DNA of 64,000 nt from Ciceribacter ferrooxidans (GTDB taxonomy: Bacteria; Pseudomonadota; Alphaproteobacteria; Rhizobiales; Rhizobiaceae). The stretch is taken from positions 414,918-478,917 of the forward strand of contig NZ_SDVB01000170.1 of assembly GCF_004137355.1 (NCBI RefSeq). Direction: 5' to 3'. The notes below the pieces were generated by a model. It did no database searches and had not been told where the DNA came from. It worked only from the letters and a program-made list of their open reading frames with translations. Each line of letters starts with the position of its first letter. Position 1 is the first letter of the stretch. This document shows positions 34,194 to 43,113 of this stretch, in pieces. Made by a program: the position numbers and the translations under genes.

Positions 34194-34661
34194 TCACGCA
34201 CACCGCGCATGTTGCCAGAGTTTCACCTCCGGCAAGTGCGACCAGCCGAAAGCCCTGTCGCTGTTGCCGTGCTTGTTCAATTCGTCGAGCCGCTCTTTCG
34301 CCTCGGCCACCGTGGGGAATTCTCCCGCAGTGACATGCCACATGACGAAATGCTGCTTTTCCATGATCTCGAACCATTCCGCGCGGCGGGCATAGAACTG
34401 CCGGTGAACGGTCTTCCATACGAAATTCTCGAATGACGCGACGTCGCGCCAGACACTCATGTTGACGATCACCAGCGGATCGTCGAAGCCATCGATCGCG
34501 GTCGCATTGCCGCTCTCGTCCTTCAACCGCCATACGAAGCCTTCCGACCGCTCGGCAATGCCGTTGACGAGATCGAGCGCCTTGACGAAGGCGGCAACCC
34601 GCGGGTCTTCCAGCGGATAGCGCAGACGCGCGATGTTGAGTTCGGCGAGGTGCTGCGTCAC
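34194..34661 (-). CDS. DUF3291 domain protein in the nuo operon
   Basis: A 155-residue protein matching DUF3291, a dimeric alpha/beta-barrel-like family related to small haem-degrading or monooxygenase folds: LAELNIARLRYPLEDPRVAA at the start, LVIVNMSVWRDVASFENFVW and FVMWHVTAGEFPTVAEAKER later. No catalytic residues are defined for the family. Its start overlaps the upstream HhH gene by 4 bp, so it is expressed with complex I, but it is not a known subunit. Confidence 0.8.
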   Translation of the reverse strand: MTQHLAELNIARLRYPLEDPRVAAFVKALDLVNGIAERSEGFVWRLKDESGNATAIDGFDDPLVIVNMSVWRDVASFENFVWKTVHRQFYARRAEWFEIMEKQHFVMWHVTAGEFPTVAEAKERLDELNKHGNSDRAFGWSHLPEVKLWQHARCA

Positions 34662-35329
34662 GCCCCGCCCTCCTTCAATGCCTTCGCCTGCGCAACCCAG
34701 CCGTCGCGGGCGATGCGTCCACCGAGGCCGATCTCGGCATCGATGCGCGCCACGTCCTCATCGCTCCAGCCGGCGATGTCGGCAAAGCGGGTGACGCCGA
34801 TGCCGTTCAGGACCTGCTCGAGCTTCGGCCCGACGCCGGAAATCTTTTTCAGGTCATCGGCCTTGCCGCGCCCCCTGGGGACCGCCTTTGCGGGCTTCGG
34901 CGTTGCTGCCTTTGACGCAACAGGCGCTGCAACGACCGGGGTCGCCTTCACGGACTTCGCCGGAGCCGCCTTCGCAACCGGTACCTTGGCCGTGCGCTTC
35001 ACCTTTGCGGCGGGTTTCCGCGTGACCGACGTCGCGACAGACTCAGACGGAGGTGCCGGACGGTCGTCGCGCACCTTCTCGTCCTCGATCTTGCGGGCGA
35101 GCGTTTCGGTCGCCTCCAGTGCTCCCTGCAGCGAACCGAGGAAGGCACTCGCCATCTGGGTCGCGAAACCGAAGCCGACCGCCGTCATCGCAGCAAGCGC
35201 TGCGGCGGGATGCGCCATCAGCGGGTGCAGCGGCAGACCGGTCGTTTCCGGCGCGGCGTCGGACGCACGGCCGAAGTCGGCCGGCTTCGCCGCAACTCCC
35301 TCCCGTGTCTGGTCCTTCGCCTTCGCCAT
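34658..35329 (-). CDS. Ala/Lys-rich protein with a C-terminal helix-hairpin-helix domain
   Basis: A 223-residue protein. The N-terminal ~70 residues are helical with a hydrophobic segment (PLMAHPAAALAAMTAVGFGF). A low-complexity Ala/Lys/Pro linker (about 85-150) follows, then a helix-hairpin-helix domain from about 152 (DDLKKISGVGPKLEQVLNGI) to the end. The same domain ends NuoE here, so the two are recent partial paralogues. It sits between nuoF and the DUF3291 gene. Function is unknown; a complex I accessory or assembly role is inferred from position. Confidence 0.75.
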   Translation of the reverse strand: MAKAKDQTREGVAAKPADFGRASDAAPETTGLPLHPLMAHPAAALAAMTAVGFGFATQMASAFLGSLQGALEATETLARKIEDEKVRDDRPAPPSESVATSVTRKPAAKVKRTAKVPVAKAAPAKSVKATPVVAAPVASKAATPKPAKAVPRGRGKADDLKKISGVGPKLEQVLNGIGVTRFADIAGWSDEDVARIDAEIGLGGRIARDGWVAQAKALKEGGA

Positions 35330-35342
35330 CGTCCGGTCGTCC

Positions 35343-36647
35343 TTACTCGGCAGCTTCCATCACGACGCCATGAGCCATGGCGTTTCGGGTGTACTGGTCG
35401 ATGCGGGCTTCCATTTCCGGGCGGAAATGCTTGATGAGGCCCTGGATCGGCCAGGCGGCGGCGTCGCCGAGCGCACAGATGGTGTGGCCCTCGACCTGCT
35501 TGGTCACCTGGAAGAGCATGTCGATCTCGCGCTTCTGGGCGTTGCCCTTCACCATGCGTTCCATCACGCGCATCATCCAGCCGGTGCCTTCGCGGCAGGG
35601 CGTGCACTGCCCGCAGCTCTCGTGCTTGTAGAAGGCCGAGAGGCGCCAGATCGCCTTCACGATGTCGGTCGACTTGTCCATGACGATGACCGCGGCGGTG
35701 CCCAGCGAGGAGCCGACTTCGCGCAGGCCGTCATAGTCCATGATCGCGTCCTTCATCTGGGCGCCCGGTACGCACGGCACCGAGGAACCGCCCGGAATGA
35801 CGGCGAGAAGATTGTCCCAACCGCCGCGGATGCCGCCGCAATGCTTTTCGATCAGCTCGTGGAACGGGATCGACATCGATTCCTCCACCGTGCACGGCTT
35901 GTTGACGTGACCGGAGATCGAATAGAGCTTGGTGCCGGTGTTGTTCGGCCGGCCGAAACTGGAATACCAGCCCGCGCCACGGCGCAGGATGGTCGGGGTC
36001 ACGGCGATTGACTCGACGTTGTTGACCGTCGTCGGACAGCCGTAGAGGCCCATATTGGCCGGGAACGGCGGCTTCAGGCGCGGCTGGCCCTTCTTGCCTT
36101 CCAGGCTTTCGAGCAGCGCGGTTTCCTCGCCGCAGATATAGGCGCCAGCACCGTGATGGACGACGATGTCGATGTCGTAGCCGAGCTTGTTGTTCTTGCC
36201 CAGTAGACCGTATTCGTAGCACTCGTCGATCGCCGCCTGCAGCGCCTCACGCTCGCGCATGAACTCGCCGCGCACGTAGATGAAGGCGTGATGGGCGCCC
36301 ATGGCGAAGGAGGCGACAACGCAGCCCTCGATCAGCGTATGCGGATCGTGGCGCATGATGTCGCGGTCCTTGCAGGTACCGGGCTCCGACTCGTCGGCAT
36401 TGACCACGAGGTAATGCGGCCGGCCGTCGCTCTCCTTCGGCATGAAGGACCACTTGAGGCCGGTCGGGAAGCCGGCGCCGCCACGGCCGCGCAGGCCCGA
36501 CGCCTTCACCTCGTTGATGATCCAGTCACGGCCCTTTTCGAGCAGCTGCTTGGTTCCATCCCAATGGCCACGGCTCATGGCGCCCTTCAGGGACTTGTCC
36601 TTGAGGCCGTAGATGTTGGTAAAGATGCGATCCTGATCCTTCAACAT
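35343..36647 (-). CDS. nuoF: NADH-quinone oxidoreductase subunit F
   Basis: The 434-residue NADH-oxidising subunit with FMN and [4Fe-4S] N3. The nucleotide loop [16 protein letters not shown], the FMN region [32 protein letters not shown] and the cluster ligands [16 protein letters not shown] are all intact. It lies 11 bp after nuoE. Confidence 0.97.
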   Translation of the reverse strand: MLKDQDRIFTNIYGLKDKSLKGAMSRGHWDGTKQLLEKGRDWIINEVKASGLRGRGGAGFPTGLKWSFMPKESDGRPHYLVVNADESEPGTCKDRDIMRHDPHTLIEGCVVASFAMGAHHAFIYVRGEFMREREALQAAIDECYEYGLLGKNNKLGYDIDIVVHHGAGAYICGEETALLESLEGKKGQPRLKPPFPANMGLYGCPTTVNNVESIAVTPTILRRGAGWYSSFGRPNNTGTKLYSISGHVNKPCTVEESMSIPFHELIEKHCGGIRGGWDNLLAVIPGGSSVPCVPGAQMKDAIMDYDGLREVGSSLGTAAVIVMDKSTDIVKAIWRLSAFYKHESCGQCTPCREGTGWMMRVMERMVKGNAQKREIDMLFQVTKQVEGHTICALGDAAAWPIQGLIKHFRPEMEARIDQYTRNAMAHGVVMEAAE

Positions 36648-36658
36648 ATTCTAACCTC

Positions 36659-37825
36659 TTACCGCGGCTTCTTGCCGAAGACCTTGATGTATTCGGCCTC
36701 GCCGCCCTTGGCGAGCGCCTTGGCCTGCTTGACCCAGTCGTCCCGCTCGATGCGGCCGCCGAACTTCAGATAGCCGTCGACCCATTCGCGCTCGGCCTTC
36801 TTCCAGGCCGCGATCTGCGCAAAGGTGTAGATGCCGAGCTCGTGGAGAATGGCTTCGATCTTCGGACCGACGCCGGAAATCATCTTCAGGTCGTCCGGGG
36901 TAGCTGGCTTTTCGATCCCGGCGGGACGGTTCTTGTCGTCACGGGAGATCTCGTCGACCGGCCCCTTGCCGGCGGCGTCGGCCGCGGCGGTCTCGGAGAT
37001 GACTTCCTTGATCTCGTCGCTCGCAGGCGTCGCACGCTTGCGGGCCGGCTTCACTTCCGGGCCGCCCGGAACGGCGGTCTTGCCGTTGGCGGGCGAACGG
37101 ACGGCAGGATTGGTCTCGTCAGCCGACTCGTCCACCCTGCCGGCATTCGCCGGCGGAACGTGAACGGTCTCTTCGCCGGCGGGTACCGCCTTCGCCGTCG
37201 TCTTCTTGGCAGAGGTCGCGTCGACCAGCGTGGTCGGGCCACCGGCCGGCGCCGAATAGATGCGGTCGGTTTGCGGGCCCGGCTTCACCTCGCCCCCCCT
37301 GCCCGCCTCGAAGCGGTCGATGATGTCTTCGAGCTGTGCCGGCGTCAGGTCCTCGTAGGAATCCTTGAAGATCATCACCATCGGCGCGTTGACGCAGGCG
37401 CCCTGACACTCGACCTCTTCCCACGACAGCGTGCCGTCGGCATTGAGCTCGAAGGGATCGTGGTGGATCTTGTGCTTGCAGACCTCGATCAGGTCCTCGG
37501 CGCCACGCAGCATGCAGGGCGTCGTGCCGCAGACCTGGATGTGCGCGCGGGTGCCGACCGGCTTCAGCTGGAACTGGGTGTAGAAGGTCGCCACTTCCAG
37601 CACGCGGATATAGGGCATCGCGAGCATGTCGGCGACGTGTTCGATCGCCGCGCGCGTCACCCATCCTTCCTGTTCCTGCGCCCGCATGAGCAGCGGGATG
37701 ACCGCCGATTGCTGGCGGCCTTCAGGATATTTGCGAATGGTCTTCTCAGCCCAGGCCGCATTCTCCTCGTTGAAGGAGAAGCTGGCGGGCTGGACGCGAT
37801 CTTCGGCTAGTCGACGAACGGACAT
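36659..37825 (-). CDS. nuoE: NADH-quinone oxidoreductase subunit E with C-terminal HhH extension
   Basis: A thioredoxin-like [2Fe-2S] (N1a) subunit; the ligands are in [10 protein letters not shown] and [11 protein letters not shown]. The canonical subunit ends near residue 200. Here it continues to 388 with a Pro/Ala/Lys-rich linker and a terminal helix-hairpin-helix domain ([20 protein letters not shown]), which also ends the neighbouring 223-aa protein. Extended NuoE is known in Rhizobiales; the role of the extension is not established. Confidence 0.95.
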   Translation of the reverse strand: MSVRRLAEDRVQPASFSFNEENAAWAEKTIRKYPEGRQQSAVIPLLMRAQEQEGWVTRAAIEHVADMLAMPYIRVLEVATFYTQFQLKPVGTRAHIQVCGTTPCMLRGAEDLIEVCKHKIHHDPFELNADGTLSWEEVECQGACVNAPMVMIFKDSYEDLTPAQLEDIIDRFEAGRGGEVKPGPQTDRIYSAPAGGPTTLVDATSAKKTTAKAVPAGEETVHVPPANAGRVDESADETNPAVRSPANGKTAVPGGPEVKPARKRATPASDEIKEVISETAAADAAGKGPVDEISRDDKNRPAGIEKPATPDDLKMISGVGPKIEAILHELGIYTFAQIAAWKKAEREWVDGYLKFGGRIERDDWVKQAKALAKGGEAEYIKVFGKKPR

Positions 37826-37843
37826 TCTTCCTCACGCCTTGTC

Positions 37844-38086
37844 TCAGTTTATGGATCCACACCTGGAATTCTGCAAAGACGCGAATTCACAGGCATAGGC
37901 CGAGTTCTCTTTCTGCAGGAACACGATGAACTTCGAGCCGTTCGGGACGGCAGCCTTGATCTCGTATCCCTGCTTGATGAGTTCCGCCATGGTTGTCGAC
38001 GAGCCCTGCGACGAGACCGCTGCGTCCTGGGCGAAGACGCCCGGGGCAAAGGCCAAAAGAGCAAGCGTCAACAAACCACGGCGCAT
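37844..38086 (-). CDS. Small secreted protein between nuoD and nuoE
   Basis: An 80-residue protein with a clear signal peptide ([20 protein letters not shown], cleavage after AQ) and a mature part with two cysteines (YACEF and SRC) that could pair. Its ATG overlaps the nuoD stop by 1 bp (TAATG), so it is translated from the nuo mRNA. No known family was recognised. It may be a periplasmic factor linked to complex I or a passenger gene. Confidence 0.7.
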   Translation of the reverse strand: MRRGLLTLALLAFAPGVFAQDAAVSSQGSSTTMAELIKQGYEIKAAVPNGSKFIVFLQKENSAYACEFASLQNSRCGSIN

Positions 38087-39276
38087 TACCGGTCCACCTC
38101 TCCGAACACAATGTCGAGCGAGCCGAGGACCGCCGAAACGTCGGCGAGCTGGTGGCCGCGGCAAAGGAAATCCATTGCCTGCAGATGAGCATAGCCCGGA
38201 GCGCGGATCTTGCAGCGGTACGGCTTGTTGGAGCCGTCGGAGACGAGATAAACGCCGAACTCGCCCTTCGGCGCCTCGACCGCAGCGTAAACTTCGCCTT
38301 CCGGAACGTGGTAGCCTTCGGTGTAGAGCTTGAAGTGGTGAATCAGCGCTTCCATCGACCGCTTCATCTCGCCGCGCTTCGGCGGAACGACCTTGCCGTC
38401 GAGCGAGGAGATCGGACCGGTCTTGGCGTCGCCGAGCAGGCGGTTGATGCACTGCTTCATGATCTTCACCGATTCACGCATTTCGAACATGCGGATCAGG
38501 TAACGGTCGTAGCAGTCGCCGTTCTTGCCGACCATCAGGTCGAAGTCGAGATCGGCGTAGCATTCGTAGGGCTGCGCCTTGCGCAGGTCCCAGGCAGCGC
38601 CCGAGCCGCGCACCATGACGCCGGAAAAGCCCCAGGCCCAGGCATCTTCGAGGCTGACGACGCCGATGTCGACGTTACGCTGCTTGAAGATGCGGTTGTC
38701 GGTCAGCAGCCCCTCGATGTCGTCGCAGACCTTCAGGAACGGATCGCACCATGCGCCGATATCCTCGACGAGCTTGTGCGGCAGGTCCTGGTGGACGCCG
38801 CCGGGGCGGAAATAGGCGGAGTGCATGCGCGCGCCCGAAGCGCGCTCGTAGAACACCATCAGCTTTTCGCGTTCCTCGAAGCCCCAGAGCGGCGGCGTCA
38901 GCGCGCCGACGTCCATGGCCTGCGTCGTGACGTTCAGAAGGTGCGACAGGATACGGCCGATTTCCGAGTAGAGGACGCGGATCAGCTGGCCGCGGATCGG
39001 GATCTCGAGGCCGAGCAGCTTTTCGACCGCCAACGAATAGGCATGCTCCTGGTTCATCGGCGCGACATAGTCGAGCCGGTCGAAATAGGGCAGTGCCTGC
39101 AGGTAGGTCTTGGTCTCGATCAGCTTCTCGGTGCCGCGGTGCAGGAGGCCGATATGCGGGTCGACGCGCTCGACGATTTCACCGTCGAGCTCGAGGACCA
39201 GGCGCAGAACGCCGTGCGCGGCGGGATGCTGCGGGCCGAAGTTGATGTTGAAGTTGCGGACGTTGTGTTCAGTCAT
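38086..39276 (-). CDS. nuoD: NADH-quinone oxidoreductase subunit D
   Basis: The 49-kDa subunit that, with NuoB, forms the quinone-reduction site. The N-terminal [20 protein letters not shown] loop with the quinone-binding His, [10 protein letters not shown], and the C-terminal [20 protein letters not shown] are conserved; 396 residues is normal. The ATG at 39276 (MTEHNVRNF) is used. Between it and nuoC lies an inverted-repeat cassette. Confidence 0.97.
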   Translation of the reverse strand: MTEHNVRNFNINFGPQHPAAHGVLRLVLELDGEIVERVDPHIGLLHRGTEKLIETKTYLQALPYFDRLDYVAPMNQEHAYSLAVEKLLGLEIPIRGQLIRVLYSEIGRILSHLLNVTTQAMDVGALTPPLWGFEEREKLMVFYERASGARMHSAYFRPGGVHQDLPHKLVEDIGAWCDPFLKVCDDIEGLLTDNRIFKQRNVDIGVVSLEDAWAWGFSGVMVRGSGAAWDLRKAQPYECYADLDFDLMVGKNGDCYDRYLIRMFEMRESVKIMKQCINRLLGDAKTGPISSLDGKVVPPKRGEMKRSMEALIHHFKLYTEGYHVPEGEVYAAVEAPKGEFGVYLVSDGSNKPYRCKIRAPGYAHLQAMDFLCRGHQLADVSAVLGSLDIVFGEVDR

Positions 39277-39303
39277 TGCGATTCGCTCCGCGCATCGAGG
39301 CAC

Positions 39304-39748
39304 TAGCCAATAGGCAGTAGCCAGTAGGGCGTCTATTCACTCGTGCGACCATTCCGTTCATCCTGCAAGCTGCGGATCAGCGACCTCAGCATTTTCCCGA
39401 CCTCTTCGCTGATTGCCATCGCCTTCGACACCCGGTCTTGCGACGTCAATCCGATACGCGAGCTCAGAAGAATATGCGTCTCCAACTCCTTGAGCGACCC
39501 TTGAGCGATTTTCAGATGCTGGACGTAAGAACCTGCACCATCCCGACCGTATCCTTCCGCTATGCTGGCGGGCACCGATGCGGCTGCCCTCTTCACCTGC
39601 GACGTCAGTCCGTAGACGTCCTCGCGCGGAAAATACTTCGTCAGCTCATAGCTCTCTACCGCCAGATCCATGGCGCGTTGCCACACCTTCAGATCCTGGT
39701 AGGAGTTGATAGCCGTCTGATGTCTCCCTTCCTACTGCCTATTGGCTA
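39304..39748. repeat. Inverted repeats bounding a four-helix-bundle gene cassette
   Basis: TAGCCAATAGGCAGTAG at 39304-39320 recurs in exact inverted form at 39732-39748. Around both copies are degenerate reiterations of TAGCCARTAGG/CAGTAGG. The cassette interrupts the otherwise compact nuoC-nuoD junction and encloses one gene. Similar TAGCCAATAG-type flanks around four-helix-bundle genes occur in other bacteria, from general recollection; the copy number here is unknown. Confidence 0.65.
39333..39686 (-). CDS. Four-helix-bundle (S23/IVP-like) protein
   Basis: A 117-residue all-helical protein of the four-helix-bundle family related to proteins encoded in 23S rRNA intervening sequences. Hallmarks: [20 protein letters not shown] at the start, [20 protein letters not shown] in the middle, and [20 protein letters not shown]. 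Family function is unknown, and members are often in mobile or repeat-bounded contexts. It lies inside the inverted-repeat cassette, codirectional with nuo. Confidence 0.88.
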   Translation of the reverse strand: MWQRAMDLAVESYELTKYFPREDVYGLTSQVKRAAASVPASIAEGYGRDGAGSYVQHLKIAQGSLKELETHILLSSRIGLTSQDRVSKAMAISEEVGKMLRSLIRSLQDERNGRTSE

Positions 39749-39765
39749 TTGCCTACTGCCCGTTC

Positions 39766-40368
39766 CTACTGTTTCGCCTTCTCATCACCGGGCAGCACGT
39801 AGTCGGTGCCTTCCCACGGCGAGAGGAAGTCGAAATTGCGGAATTCCTGCTTGAGTTCGACCGGCTCGTAGATCACGCGCTTGGCCTCGTCGTCGTAGCG
39901 CACTTCGACGAACCCGGTGGTCGGGAAGTCCTTGCGCAGCGGATGACCTTCGAAACCGTAGTCGGTCAGGATGCGGCGGAGGTCCGGATGGCCGGTGAAC
40001 ATCACGCCGTACATGTCCCAGGTCTCACGCTCGAACCAGTCGGCGCCGGGAAAGACCGGACAGGCCGACGGCACCGGCTCGAATTCGCCGGTCGCGACCT
40101 TGACGCGCACGCGCAGGTTCTGGCGCGGCGAGAGCAGGTGATAGACCACGTCGAAACGCTTCTCGCGCTTCGGATAGTCGACGCCGCAGATATCCGTCAG
40201 GTTGACGAAACCGCATTGCACGTCGTCGCGCAGGAAGGTCAGGAGCGCGATCAGGTTCTCCGGCGTCGCCGTCAGCGTCAACTCGCCGAACTTGACTTCG
40301 CTGGACGCGATCAGCGTGCGGCAGGCCTCGCCGAGATGGGATGCAAGCTCGTCCAGGGCTTCACTCAT
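39766..40368 (-). CDS. nuoC: NADH-quinone oxidoreductase subunit C
   Basis: The 30-kDa peripheral-arm subunit, 200 residues, separate from NuoD (they are fused in E. coli). The signature [20 protein letters not shown] and [20 protein letters not shown] are present. It lies 18 bp after nuoB; the repeat-bounded cassette separates it from nuoD. Confidence 0.96.
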   Translation of the reverse strand: MSEALDELASHLGEACRTLIASSEVKFGELTLTATPENLIALLTFLRDDVQCGFVNLTDICGVDYPKREKRFDVVYHLLSPRQNLRVRVKVATGEFEPVPSACPVFPGADWFERETWDMYGVMFTGHPDLRRILTDYGFEGHPLRKDFPTTGFVEVRYDDEAKRVIYEPVELKQEFRNFDFLSPWEGTDYVLPGDEKAKQ

Positions 40369-40386
40369 TTGTCTCGTCCCTCGCCG

Positions 40387-40968
40387 TTACCGTTCGATCG
40401 TGCCGGTGCGGCGGATCTTCTTCTGCAGCAGGAGCACGCCGTAGAGCAGCGCTTCCGCCGTGGGCGGACAGCCCGGTACGTAGATATCCACCGGCACGAC
40501 GCGGTCACAGCCGCGCACGACCGAGTAGGAATAGTGATAGTAGCCGCCGCCGTTGGCGCAGGAGCCCATCGAGATCACGTAGCGCGGCTCGGGCATCTGG
40601 TCGTAGACCTTGCGCAGCGCCGGCGCCATCTTGTTGGTGAGCGTGCCGGCGACGATCATCACGTCGGACTGGCGCGGAGAAGCGCGCGGTGCAAAACCGA
40701 AACGCTCGGCGTCGTAGCGCGGCATGGAAAGCTGCATCATCTCGACGGCGCAGCAGGCGAGACCGAAGGTCATCCACATCAGCGAGCCGGTACGGGCCCA
40801 GTTGATCAGATCATCCGTCGAGGTGACGAGAAAGCCCTTGTCGGCGAGCTCGTTGTTGATCTCGCCGAAGAACGCATCGTCGCTGCCGATCGGCTTGCCG
40901 GTATTGGGATCGATAATCCCCTTCGGCTGCGGCGCGATCAGGGTCGAATTGCCTTGGGTCATTCCCAT
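40387..40968 (-). CDS. nuoB: NADH-quinone oxidoreductase subunit B
   Basis: Carries [4Fe-4S] N2, the last cluster before quinone; the tandem cysteines are in [14 protein letters not shown], with further ligands in [11 protein letters not shown] and [17 protein letters not shown]. Two close ATGs are possible (40968, 40962); 40962 would give a 4-bp ATGA overlap with nuoA and 40968 a 10-bp overlap. The MGMTQ start is used by analogy with relatives. Confidence 0.96.
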   Translation of the reverse strand: MGMTQGNSTLIAPQPKGIIDPNTGKPIGSDDAFFGEINNELADKGFLVTSTDDLINWARTGSLMWMTFGLACCAVEMMQLSMPRYDAERFGFAPRASPRQSDVMIVAGTLTNKMAPALRKVYDQMPEPRYVISMGSCANGGGYYHYSYSVVRGCDRVVPVDIYVPGCPPTAEALLYGVLLLQKKIRRTGTIER

Positions 40969-41324
40969 TCCAGCGCCCCCTTCTTCCATTCATAGATAAA
41001 GCCGACGGTGAGCACGGCGAGGAATACCATCATCGACCAGAAGCCGAACCAGCCCAGATCACCGAAGGACACCGCCCAGGGGAACAGGAAGGCAACCTCG
41101 AGGTCGAAGATGATGAAGAGGATCGACACCAGATAGAAGCGGATGTCGAACTTCATGCGGGCGTCGTCGAAGGCGTTGAAGCCGCATTCGTAGGCGGAGA
41201 GTTTTTCCGAGTCGGGCGCCTTGAAGGCGACGGCGAAAGGCGCGATCAACAGCGCCAGGCCGATAACGAGGGCGATACCGATAAAGATTGCGATCGGAAC
41301 GTAGGAACTGAGCAGTTCAGTCAT
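40959..41324 (-). CDS. nuoA: NADH-quinone oxidoreductase subunit A
   Basis: A 121-residue membrane subunit with three spans. The conserved loop [20 protein letters not shown] lies between helices 1 and 2. It is the first gene of the nuo operon; the promoter should lie in the 230 bp between it and the tRNA-Asp pair, but no clear -35/-10 was found. Alternative in-frame ATGs lie 1 and 3 codons upstream. Confidence 0.96.
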   Translation of the reverse strand: MTELLSSYVPIAIFIGIALVIGLALLIAPFAVAFKAPDSEKLSAYECGFNAFDDARMKFDIRFYLVSILFIIFDLEVAFLFPWAVSFGDLGWFGFWSMMVFLAVLTVGFIYEWKKGALEWE

Positions 41325-41558
41325 CATATCCATCCCTGCTTGCTGTGAAATGCCGGGAGGCACCGTGCCCGAAGGCGGACAAGCCGAAAAGAGAGTTGTA
41401 ACGCGCCGTGGTTAGCGCAGGTGCCGCCCCAGCGCAAGACCGCAAAGGCCTTTTCACGCGCCGCATCCCGACTTTCTCAGCCGACTTTAGAACGATGAAA
41501 ACGAAACGCCGGACCACATGTCCGTGTTTCCGGCAAACGCATTTCTGGAAGAAAAAAG

Positions 41559-41635
41559 TGGCGCGAGTGACGGGGCTCGAACCCGCGACCTCCGGCGTGA
41601 CAGGCCGGCACTCTAACCGACTGAGCTACACCCGC
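41559..41635 (-). tRNA. tRNA-Asp (GTC), copy 1
   Basis: A 77-nt cloverleaf with acceptor GCGGGTG/CACTCGC, anticodon loop CTGTCAC (GTC, Asp), T-loop GTTCGAGCC and an encoded CCA end. It is identical to the second copy 87 bp away and probably shares its promoter. Confidence 0.95.
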
Positions 41636-41722
41636 GCATAGTGTTCCGCAACGAAAGCGGAACCTGACTTCTTGATGCGGCATGTTACCACATCGCGAGG
41701 TCGTCAGAAACATGTCCAGGAA

Positions 41723-41799
41723 TGGCGCGAGTGACGGGGCTCGAACCCGCGACCTCCGGCGTGACAGGCCGGCACTCTAACCGACTGAGCTACACCCGC
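41723..41799 (-). tRNA. tRNA-Asp (GTC), copy 2
   Basis: Identical over all 77 nt to the downstream copy, with anticodon GTC and encoded CCA. It is the promoter-proximal copy, with a strong promoter about 63 bp upstream. Confidence 0.95.
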
Positions 41800-41861
41800 A
41801 CTTCCTGACGGATACCGGCGAACCGGCCCGACCGAGCGGCCTCGGCCGTTCGATGAGCGGC

Positions 41862-41890
41862 TAACTAAGGGGTTCGCGAATGGGTGTCAA
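41862..41890 (-). promoter_or_regulatory. Sigma-70 promoter of the tRNA-Asp pair
   Basis: On the minus strand: cTTGACA (41885-41890), 17 bases, TAGTTA (41862-41867). Placement about 63 bp before the tRNA fits a stable-RNA promoter. Confidence 0.65.
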
Positions 41891-41992
41891 GCGCGTTCGA
41901 AGACAAAACAATGACGGAACGAAAATTGTTCGGCCCGCCGCTCGCGGCCCCGAAATCCACAGCCTCCCGCGCCGTGCGCCCTCCCCTGCCAC

Positions 41993-42018
41993 AGGCCCGC
42001 AAATCCGGGCCTTTTCTT
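41993..42018 (+). terminator. Terminator-like hairpin, plus strand
   Basis: AGGCCCG / CGGGCCT with a short loop is followed by TTTTCTT. No clear plus-strand gene precedes it; a 58-codon frame from 41914 overlaps it but is not family-like. It may insulate the tRNA-Val gene. Confidence 0.4.
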
Positions 42019-42070
42019 GAGACGGACCGGACGGGACAGAAAAAAAGACAAAAAAACTTCGAAAATCCTC

Positions 42071-42098
42071 TTGCGGATTTTCCGCGATCCGCATAGAT
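42071..42098 (+). promoter_or_regulatory. Candidate promoter of tRNA-Val
   Basis: TTGCGG (42071-42076), 16 bases, ATAGAT (42093-42098), ending 43 bp before the tRNA. Confidence 0.45.
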
Positions 42099-42141
42099 CA
42101 CGGCCACCGACGCGACGGGCACCAGACCCGCTTCCGCGAAA

Positions 42142-42217
42142 GGGCGATTAGCTCAGTTGGTAGAGCGCCTCGTTTACACCGAGGATGTCGGGAGTTCGAG
42201 TCTCTCATCGCCCACCA
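42142..42217 (+). tRNA. tRNA-Val (TAC)
   Basis: A 76-nt cloverleaf: acceptor GGGCGAT/ATCGCCC, D-arm AGCTCAGTTGGTAGAGC, anticodon loop TTTACAC (TAC, Val), T-loop GTTCGAGTC, encoded CCA. Its 3' end is the integration site of the island that follows. Confidence 0.96.
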
Positions 42218-42219
42218 TT
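42195..42219 (+). repeat. Left attachment site (attL) within tRNA-Val
   Basis: The 25-bp 3' end of tRNA-Val (TTCGAGTCTCTCATCG plus CCCACCATT) is repeated at 44345-44369 with one mismatch (C to T). The tRNA stays intact at this end. Confidence 0.8.
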
Positions 42220-42308
42220 CCATCCCTTTGATTTCATTGACACCCCTTGCGCCGTAAGGCGTTTCGCCCATATTGACGTCACAAATCGCGTCACAAAATG
42301 GGTTTCGA

Positions 42309-42371
42309 ATGTCCGAACCTGATTTCGTGGACATGACGCCGGAAGATGAGGCGAACATTCGCGCCGCATAA
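42309..42371 (+). pseudogene. 20-codon frame, possible antitoxin N-terminal remnant
   Basis: MSEPDFVDMTPEDEANIRAA then a stop. The sequence is acidic and resembles the first residues of small antitoxin-like proteins (MTPEDE...), but is too short to assign. It may be a gene cut by island rearrangement or chance. Confidence 0.25.
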
Positions 42372-42391
42372 GCCGCCAATCATTCAGTCAT

Positions 42392-42424
42392 AAGCCCGCC
42401 GGGGAAACTCGGCGGGCTTTTTTT
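42392..42424 (+). terminator. Intrinsic terminator inside the island
   Basis: AAGCCCGCCG / CGGCGGGCTT around GGGAAACT is followed by seven Ts. It follows the tRNA-Val/remnant region and precedes the frameshifted gene; the stem could also work on the other strand with fewer Ts. Confidence 0.8.
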
Positions 42425-42457
42425 GTATACTATGCGCGAATCAGTAGTGGGGCCGTC

Positions 42458-43113
42458 ATGGGTAACCGTTTAAGTTACAAGGAATTCAAGAGCGAGTTTC
42501 TGTTCAAAGTTGCCGTAATGACGAAGGCAGACCCGGAGACAGAATTGATGTTTCAGAGGTCGCGGCCACGATGGAGGGTAACTTTCCAAGCGCATGGGCG
42601 GAGACGGCTGCTTCTGATTTGGCGAGCGAGGCAAAGCTCAATCACAATCCGATGATCGGTGCCAGCTACGTATCGCTGACGGGGTTCGGGCTTGAGACGG
42701 CAGGGGAATACGGCAACTCCATTTCCTATGATCTATGGGAGGCAATTGACGACTTCCATGAAACTGAACCTGCCGGTTCTGAAGGCGGTGCGGTGGAAAG
42801 CAGCGGTCCCGTTATCGTCATCGATCATATGTCCGAAGTGTTTCAGGGTATCGAAGCCGATATAAGGGAAACCATTCGTGTTGTCCGATCCAAGAACGAG
42901 CTTATGAGCGACCCGGATTTGGCGCAAAAGGTTGCCGAGTTGGAAGCCGGACATGCGCTGATAAACGCACCACAGGCTGACTCTAATCTACTGCGACGGC
43001 TGTTAGTTCCGACTCTATTGTGGCTCGGGAAAAAGATGGGGGACGAGGCGGTGAAAGCGCTAATCTCACGACTGATAGCCGAAGTTACGAAATGGCTTTC
43101 GGCGGTCTCATAG
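42458..43113 (+). pseudogene. Frameshifted island gene of unknown function
   Basis: Two overlapping frames join into one plausible protein if a single base is restored near 42541-42547: MGNRLSYKEFKSEFLFKVAV...KADPETE in the first frame, then IDVSEVAATMEGNFPSAWAE through 180 more residues in the second. The second frame ends in an amphipathic/hydrophobic helix region (LLVPTLLWLGKKMGDEAVKA) and has a coiled-coil-like middle. No family recognised. If not a mutation or sequencing error, the second part could start alone at 42571 (GGTAACTTTCC region), but its ribosome site is weak. Confidence 0.5.

Noticed and set aside
41914..42096. A short plus-strand frame (MTERKLFGPPLAAP...)
   Set aside because: It spans a terminator-like hairpin and the tRNA-Val promoter region, with weak start context.
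42098..42379. A 93-codon minus-strand frame containing MRDSNSRHPRCKRG
   Set aside because: This peptide is the antisense reading of a tRNA 3' half, a frequent annotation error.
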